Shown piece by piece: positions 13,700-16,821 of a stretch of 16,821 bases of DNA. Within the stretch, counting starts at the first letter, position 1. Every line of letters begins with the position of its first letter. Origin of the DNA: Desulfovibrionales bacterium GWA2_65_9 (GTDB lineage Bacteria; Desulfobacterota; Desulfovibrionia; Desulfovibrionales; Desulfovibrionaceae). A program made the position numbers and the translations under genes. Location of the stretch: contig MGTN01000169.1 in the NCBI GenBank assembly GCA_001799475.1, positions 11,845 through 28,665 on the forward strand, given 5' to 3'. The notes under the pieces were generated by a model, which saw only the letters and a program-made list of their open reading frames with translations, did no database searches and was not told the DNA's origin.

Positions 13700-14344
13700 A
13701 TGCGCTTTGATCCCGCCCGCGTCGCTCCGGCCCTCACGGTTTTGTACCGCCTCTGGGTGCGGAGCATGCGCTTTCAATACAGCAATAATCTCGACAGGAT
13801 CCGCGCCTGTCTGGACAGCGGTCGGCCGATCCTGCTGGCCATCTGGCACGAGGAACTTTTCGCCCTGACCGGCTTTGGCACCACCTTTTTGTCGGGACGC
13901 CTCGCCACTGTGGTCAGCGACAGCCGCGACGGGGAACTCATCGCCCAGGTCCTGCGGCGCATCGGCTTTGCCACGGCGCGCGGCTCCAGCACGCGTGGCG
14001 GCCTGAAGGCGCTCAACCAGTTGCGTCGACACATGATTGATGGCCGCATCGGCGTCATCACCGTAGATGGCCCGCGCGGGCCGCGCCAGGAGGCCAAGGA
14101 CGGAGCCGTGTACCTGGCCCAGAAGGCCGGGGCGCTGCTCTTCCCCGTGCGCAGCCGCCCTTCCTCGGCTTACGTGTTCAAGCGCTCCTGGGACCATTTC
14201 CAGCTGCCCTTGCCGTTTTGCGCCTGCGAGGTGCACTTTGGCGAGCCCCTTGAATTCGCGTCCGGGAAGATGTCCGCCGAGGAGCTGCACCAGGGCAGCC
14301 AACGTCTGGCCCAGGCCCTGCACGACACCTTGTCGATTCGTTGA
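13700..14344 (+). CDS. DUF374-family lysophospholipid acyltransferase-like protein
   Basis: The protein belongs to the DUF374 (PF04028) branch of the lysophospholipid/lipid A acyltransferase superfamily. It is likely membrane-associated and may transfer an acyl chain during phospholipid or lipid A assembly; the substrate is unknown. Seen: 214 aa. Motifs are LLAIWHEELF at 45-54 with the presumed catalytic His50, VVSDSRDGELIA at 71-82, GSSTRGGLKAL at 95-105, and VDGPRGPRQEAKDGAVYLA at 122-140. These are the order and spacing expected. AGGGA lies six bases before the ATG at 13700. It is transcribed toward gcvT, and no partner gene is adjacent. A 322-codon antisense frame over it is a composition artefact. 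Confidence 0.88.
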   Translation: MRFDPARVAPALTVLYRLWVRSMRFQYSNNLDRIRACLDSGRPILLAIWHEELFALTGFGTTFLSGRLATVVSDSRDGELIAQVLRRIGFATARGSSTRGGLKALNQLRRHMIDGRIGVITVDGPRGPRQEAKDGAVYLAQKAGALLFPVRSRPSSAYVFKRSWDHFQLPLPFCACEVHFGEPLEFASGKMSAEELHQGSQRLAQALHDTLSIR

Positions 14345-14365
14345 TGATCTCCAGCCAGCCAGCAC

Positions 14366-14383
14366 GGGAGGCGTTAGCCCCCT
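14366..14383. terminator. Weak hairpin between the DUF374 gene and gcvT
   Basis: GGGAGGC and GCCCCCT can pair around GTTA with one mismatch and a wobble, followed on the plus strand by CATTTCTCCCCTC. It lies 22 nt after the DUF374 gene stop. It is the only terminator-like structure in the convergent gap. Confidence 0.25.
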
Positions 14384-14395
14384 CATTTCTCCCCT

Positions 14396-15565
14396 CTACA
14401 TGAGCTTCATGCGGGCTGTGCCTTTGGTGTAGAAGGGCAGGGCGGTGCGTTTGGCCTCAAGCTCGCCGCGCTGGGTGCGCACAACGAACTGCTCCTGCTC
14501 GGCCACATCGGCGCGCACATAGGCCAGGGCCACGCAATGCCCCAGCGACGGCGCAAAGGAACCGCTGGTGACCACGCCCACTTCCTCGCCGCCGCCGGGC
14601 AGGGCCACGAGATCATAGTGCCGCGCGCTACGCCGTCCCGGCACCTCAAGGCCGATGAGCCGTTGGCGCACGTTGGCCAGTGCGGCCTGGCCCGTGAAGG
14701 GCGTCTTCTTGCCCAGCAGCGGGCCAAATCCGGCCTCGGCCGGGGTGTGGGCGGTGTCGAGATCCTGCCCGTAGAGCGGATAGCCCATCTCCAGGCGCAG
14801 GGTGTCGCGCGCGCCAAGGCCCACGGGTTTGACCAGCGGGTGCGCAGCAAGCGCCTCCCACATCGGCAGGACCAGGGCGGAGTCCAGGTACAGCTCATAG
14901 CCCAGCTCGCCGGTGTAGCCCGTGCGGCTCACCAGCAGGGGCTCGCCCTGCCAGATGGTGCGCATGAAATTGAAGTAGCCCGGAGAATGGAAGTCGCTCC
15001 CGAGCACGGCGCGGATTGCTTCCAGCGATTTCGGCCCCTGCACGTCGATCTTGCCGGTCTTGGCCGAGATGTTGGTCAGCGTCGGGCCCTTTGCCAGATG
15101 TGCGGACAGCCAGGCGAAGTCGCCCGCTTCGCAGGCCCCGTTGACCACGAGCATGTAGGCGTCGTCATCAAGGTAATAGATGATGAGGTCGTCCAGCACC
15201 CCGCCGGTCTCGCTGAGCAGGAAGCCGTAGCGGCACTTGCCCGGGGCCAGGGTGTCCAGATCCTGGGTCACCAGTGCGCCGAGGGCGGCCTTGGCGCCCG
15301 GTCCGGTGAGCGAGAACTCGCCCATGTGGCAGATGTCGAAGATGCCCACAGCCTGGCGGGTGTGGTTGTGCTCGGCTATGATGCCCTCGTACTGGATGGG
15401 CATGTCGTATCCGGCAAAGGCGGCCATCTTGGCCTTGGCGCTATGGTGCCACCCGGTGAGGGGCGTAGTCTTGAGGCTTTCCACGGTGATCTCCTTGTCG
15501 CGTATTTCGTGCGAGGTGCGCATAATGCCACATTCTTTCCCGGTGCTCAATGACGACTTTTTCAT
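14396..15565 (-). CDS. gcvT: Glycine cleavage system T protein (aminomethyltransferase)
   Basis: GcvT takes the aminomethyl group from lipoyl-H protein to tetrahydrofolate, releasing ammonia and giving 5,10-methylene-THF. The frame encodes 389 aa. The conserved core starts at TTPLTGWH (residues 33-40). It continues with MAAFAGYDMPIQYEGIIAEH (47-66), GIFDICHMGEF (74-84), GGVLDDLIIYYL (121-132) with the catalytic Asp region, then RTGYTGELGYELYLD and a C-terminal barrel. Two starts are plausible: ATG 15565 with GGAGG five bases upstream, and in-frame GTG 15484 with AAGGAG six bases upstream. The second removes 27 poorly conserved residues and gives the usual family N-terminus. The longer form is listed. 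No gcvH or gcvP lies in the window. Confidence 0.93.
   Translation of the reverse strand: MKKSSLSTGKECGIMRTSHEIRDKEITVESLKTTPLTGWHHSAKAKMAAFAGYDMPIQYEGIIAEHNHTRQAVGIFDICHMGEFSLTGPGAKAALGALVTQDLDTLAPGKCRYGFLLSETGGVLDDLIIYYLDDDAYMLVVNGACEAGDFAWLSAHLAKGPTLTNISAKTGKIDVQGPKSLEAIRAVLGSDFHSPGYFNFMRTIWQGEPLLVSRTGYTGELGYELYLDSALVLPMWEALAAHPLVKPVGLGARDTLRLEMGYPLYGQDLDTAHTPAEAGFGPLLGKKTPFTGQAALANVRQRLIGLEVPGRRSARHYDLVALPGGGEEVGVVTSGSFAPSLGHCVALAYVRADVAEQEQFVVRTQRGELEAKRTALPFYTKGTARMKLM
15491..15496 (-). promoter_or_regulatory. gcvT: Internal ribosome binding site before the alternative GTG start of gcvT
   Basis: AAGGAG on the minus strand lies six bases before an in-frame GTG at 15484, which would begin the protein at ESLKTTPLTGWH. 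The site is as strong as that of the upstream ATG, so the true start needs protein evidence. Confidence 0.5.
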
Positions 15566-15589
15566 AAAATCCTCCCCAAGTGGTCCCAG

Positions 15590-15618
15590 TTGACGCTTCC
15601 TGGTATTTTCTTTAACAA
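15590..15618 (+). promoter_or_regulatory. Candidate promoter for the DUF6485 / MreB-like pair
   Basis: TTGACG at 15590-15595 (five of six to the -35 consensus) is 17 bp from TAACAA at 15613-15618 (three of six to the -10 consensus). The predicted leader is about 30 nt and contains the ribosome site. It lies in the divergent gap shared with gcvT. Confidence 0.4.
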
Positions 15619-15653
15619 AAGCCAGTCAGACAAATCTGCTGCGGAGGAAGAGC

Positions 15654-15866
15654 ATGCGCAAACTGGATCAGTGCCCTCGCGTCAAGATCAACGCCCAGTA
15701 CTGCGTGTGCACCTACCCAGGCTGCAGCAGGCGCGGTCTGTGCTGCGAATGCATGCACTACCACCGCCAGCGGGGCGAACTGCCCGCCTGCTACTTCACT
15801 GCGGACGAAGAAAAGACCTACAACCGAAGCGTTGAGTTTTTCATCCAGCGTCGGACTGGGAAGTAG
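15654..15866 (+). CDS. DUF6485 family cysteine-rich small protein
   Basis: The 70-aa protein matches the DUF6485 pattern I know from anaerobic bacteria and archaea; its function is unknown. Seen: eight cysteines at 7, 17, 19, 24, 30, 31, 33 and 46, plus His35 and His37. They lie in YCVCTYPGCSRRGLCCECMHYH and in LPACYF. The C-terminal EKTYNRSVEFFIQRR is also typical. The cysteine spacing suggests a bound metal or Fe-S centre, an inference. There is no signal peptide, so it should be cytoplasmic. GGAGG lies six bases before the ATG. The MreB-like gene starts nine bases after its stop, so the two are almost certainly co-transcribed. Confidence 0.88.
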   Translation: MRKLDQCPRVKINAQYCVCTYPGCSRRGLCCECMHYHRQRGELPACYFTADEEKTYNRSVEFFIQRRTGK

Positions 15867-15875
15867 GCAACGCTC

Positions 15876-16821
15876 ATGTCACTTCGTCTGCGCAACCCGC
15901 TCAATCTTTTGCGCAGCCACGCCATAGCCCTCGACTTCGGCTCCGGCCGCACCATCATCACCGACCCGCAGTCCGAGGTTCTCCTCGACGAGCCCACGGT
16001 CATCGCCATCGAGCATGGCACAGGCACGGTCATCACCACCGGCGCCGAGGCCAAGAGCTACCTTGGCAAGGCCCCGGAGCGCATCCAGGTCATCCGGCCC
16101 ATTCAGGCCGGGGTCATCACCGATTTCGACTCAGCCAAGGCCCTGTTGCTCTCGTTCTTCAAGCGCGTTTGCCCGGACAATGGCACCAGGCTCAAGGTCT
16201 GCGCCGTGGTCTGCCATGGCATCACGGAGCTGGAGAAGCGCACCTTCGCCGATTGCTGCAAGGCCGCAGGGGCCGCAAAGGTCGACTTGGTGGACGCCCC
16301 GCTGGCCGCAGCCGTCGGCGCGGGCCTGGACATCCGCCAGCCCAAGGGGCGGCTTATGCTCGGCATCGGCGCGGGCCTGGCTGAGGCCTCGGTGCTCTGC
16401 CTGTCCGACGTGGTCTTCAGCGAAACCGCCCGCCTCGGCGCGGACATCTTTCACGAGGCCGTTGCCCAGCACCTGGCCGCGCGCTACAAGGTCTCCATCG
16501 GCGAAAACATGGCCGAGCAGGCCACCCTGCACCTGGCCTGGGCCGAGCGCCCGACCGAGACCCGCAGCATGACCCTGACCGGAAAGTACTCCGGCAGCGG
16601 CACGCCCTGCGCCCTGGAGTTGACGGATGACGACCTCACGGGCGCCCTGGACGGCCCCCTGGCCGCACTTGAGACCCTGGTGCGCAAGGCCATGGACAAG
16701 ACCCCGGCGGAGCTTGTGGCCGACATCGCCGAGACCGGCCTGACCCTCTTTGGTGGCGGTGCGCAGGTCCACGGGTTGGACAGCGCCCTGAGCGCGCGGC
16801 TTGGGCTGCGCAGCCGTCTGG
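15876..16821 (+). CDS. Divergent MreB-like actin-family protein, 3' end outside the window
   Basis: The first 315 residues align along the whole length with MreB, the actin homologue that guides cell-wall synthesis. The matching segments are IALDFGSGRT (17-26, phosphate-1 loop), IRPIQAGVITDFDSA (73-87), KRTFADCCKAAGAAKVDLV (121-139), AAAVGAGLDI (144-153), SETARLGADIFHEAV (182-196), the GENMAE segment (209-214), and DIAETGLTLFGGGAQVHGLD (283-302). Key ATPase residues differ. The EEP acidic pair of MreB is DAP at 140-142, and the phosphate-2 motif DIGGGTTE is GIGAGLAE at 163-170. The amphipathic N-terminus MSLRLRNPLNLLRS could bind membrane. The frame is open to the window end; roughly 25-35 residues should be missing. 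The ribosome site is weak (AGG eight bases upstream), consistent with coupling to the DUF6485 gene. It is probably a paralogue, not the main MreB. Confidence 0.85.
   Translation, partial: MSLRLRNPLNLLRSHAIALDFGSGRTIITDPQSEVLLDEPTVIAIEHGTGTVITTGAEAKSYLGKAPERIQVIRPIQAGVITDFDSAKALLLSFFKRVCPDNGTRLKVCAVVCHGITELEKRTFADCCKAAGAAKVDLVDAPLAAAVGAGLDIRQPKGRLMLGIGAGLAEASVLCLSDVVFSETARLGADIFHEAVAQHLAARYKVSIGENMAEQATLHLAWAERPTETRSMTLTGKYSGSGTPCALELTDDDLTGALDGPLAALETLVRKAMDKTPAELVADIAETGLTLFGGGAQVHGLDSALSARLGLRSRL

Noticed and set aside
13418..14386. 322-codon minus-strand frame over the DUF374 gene
   Set aside because: It lies antisense to a gene with clear acyltransferase motifs, lacks a ribosome site and has no recognisable domains. 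The long frame follows from base composition.
15566..15653. Glycine riboswitch upstream of gcvT
   Set aside because: The divergent gap is only 88 bp and lacks a paired glycine-aptamer pattern. It holds the promoter and ribosome sites instead.
16015..16572. 185-codon plus-strand frame near the right edge
   Set aside because: It is out of frame with, and inside, the MreB-like gene that begins at 15876. Its Pro/Ser/Arg-rich product is typical of a shifted frame.

Overview
This is a GC-rich bacterial chromosome segment made almost entirely of housekeeping genes. The gene content and order point to a Desulfovibrio-like member of the Desulfobacterota. The clues are a CarD-type regulator next to rho, an ispE / tRNA-Gln / prs / rplY / pth run, an eight-cysteine DUF6485 protein, LolA and other outer-membrane biogenesis genes, and a gcvT of the type seen in anaerobes. 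The taxonomic call is an inference from gene content; no rRNA is present. I see no insertion sequence, integrase, phage gene or CRISPR array.

Layout. Positions 19-9716 form one long block on the minus strand. In transcription order it holds an HtrA/DegP-type periplasmic protease, ispE, tRNA-Gln(TTG), prs, rplY (L25/CTC), pth, a CarD-family regulator, rho, an M48 metalloprotease with a TPR-like tail, and ribF. Probable terminators follow htrA, rplY and rho, so the block is several transcription units. On the plus strand, tRNA-Arg(CCT) at 9888-9964 ends at a 14-bp perfect hairpin with a T-tract. Beyond it, on the minus strand, lie a 75-aa orphan gene, a RidA-family gene and an ATC-hydrolase-like gene. 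The last of these is divergent from lolA (plus). An RluB-type pseudouridine synthase (minus) converges on lolA. A DUF374 acyltransferase (plus) converges on gcvT (minus). At the right edge a plus-strand pair encodes the DUF6485 Cys-rich protein and a divergent MreB-like protein that runs off the window.

How the genes work together. ispE (isoprenoid precursors), prs (PRPP), rplY, pth and tRNA-Gln serve biosynthesis and translation. CarD and Rho act on transcription initiation and termination. HtrA, the M48/TPR protease, LolA and the DUF374 acyltransferase all concern envelope upkeep but are scattered rather than in one operon.

Most notable observations. The last seven codons of ispE, stop included, are the first 21 nt of tRNA-Gln. 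The MreB-like protein has lost residues normally needed for ATP hydrolysis. gcvT has two in-frame starts, each with a strong Shine-Dalgarno sequence. A 19-bp tandem repeat lies just upstream of ridA. No complete new system is evident; the MreB-like/DUF6485 pair is the least understood part.
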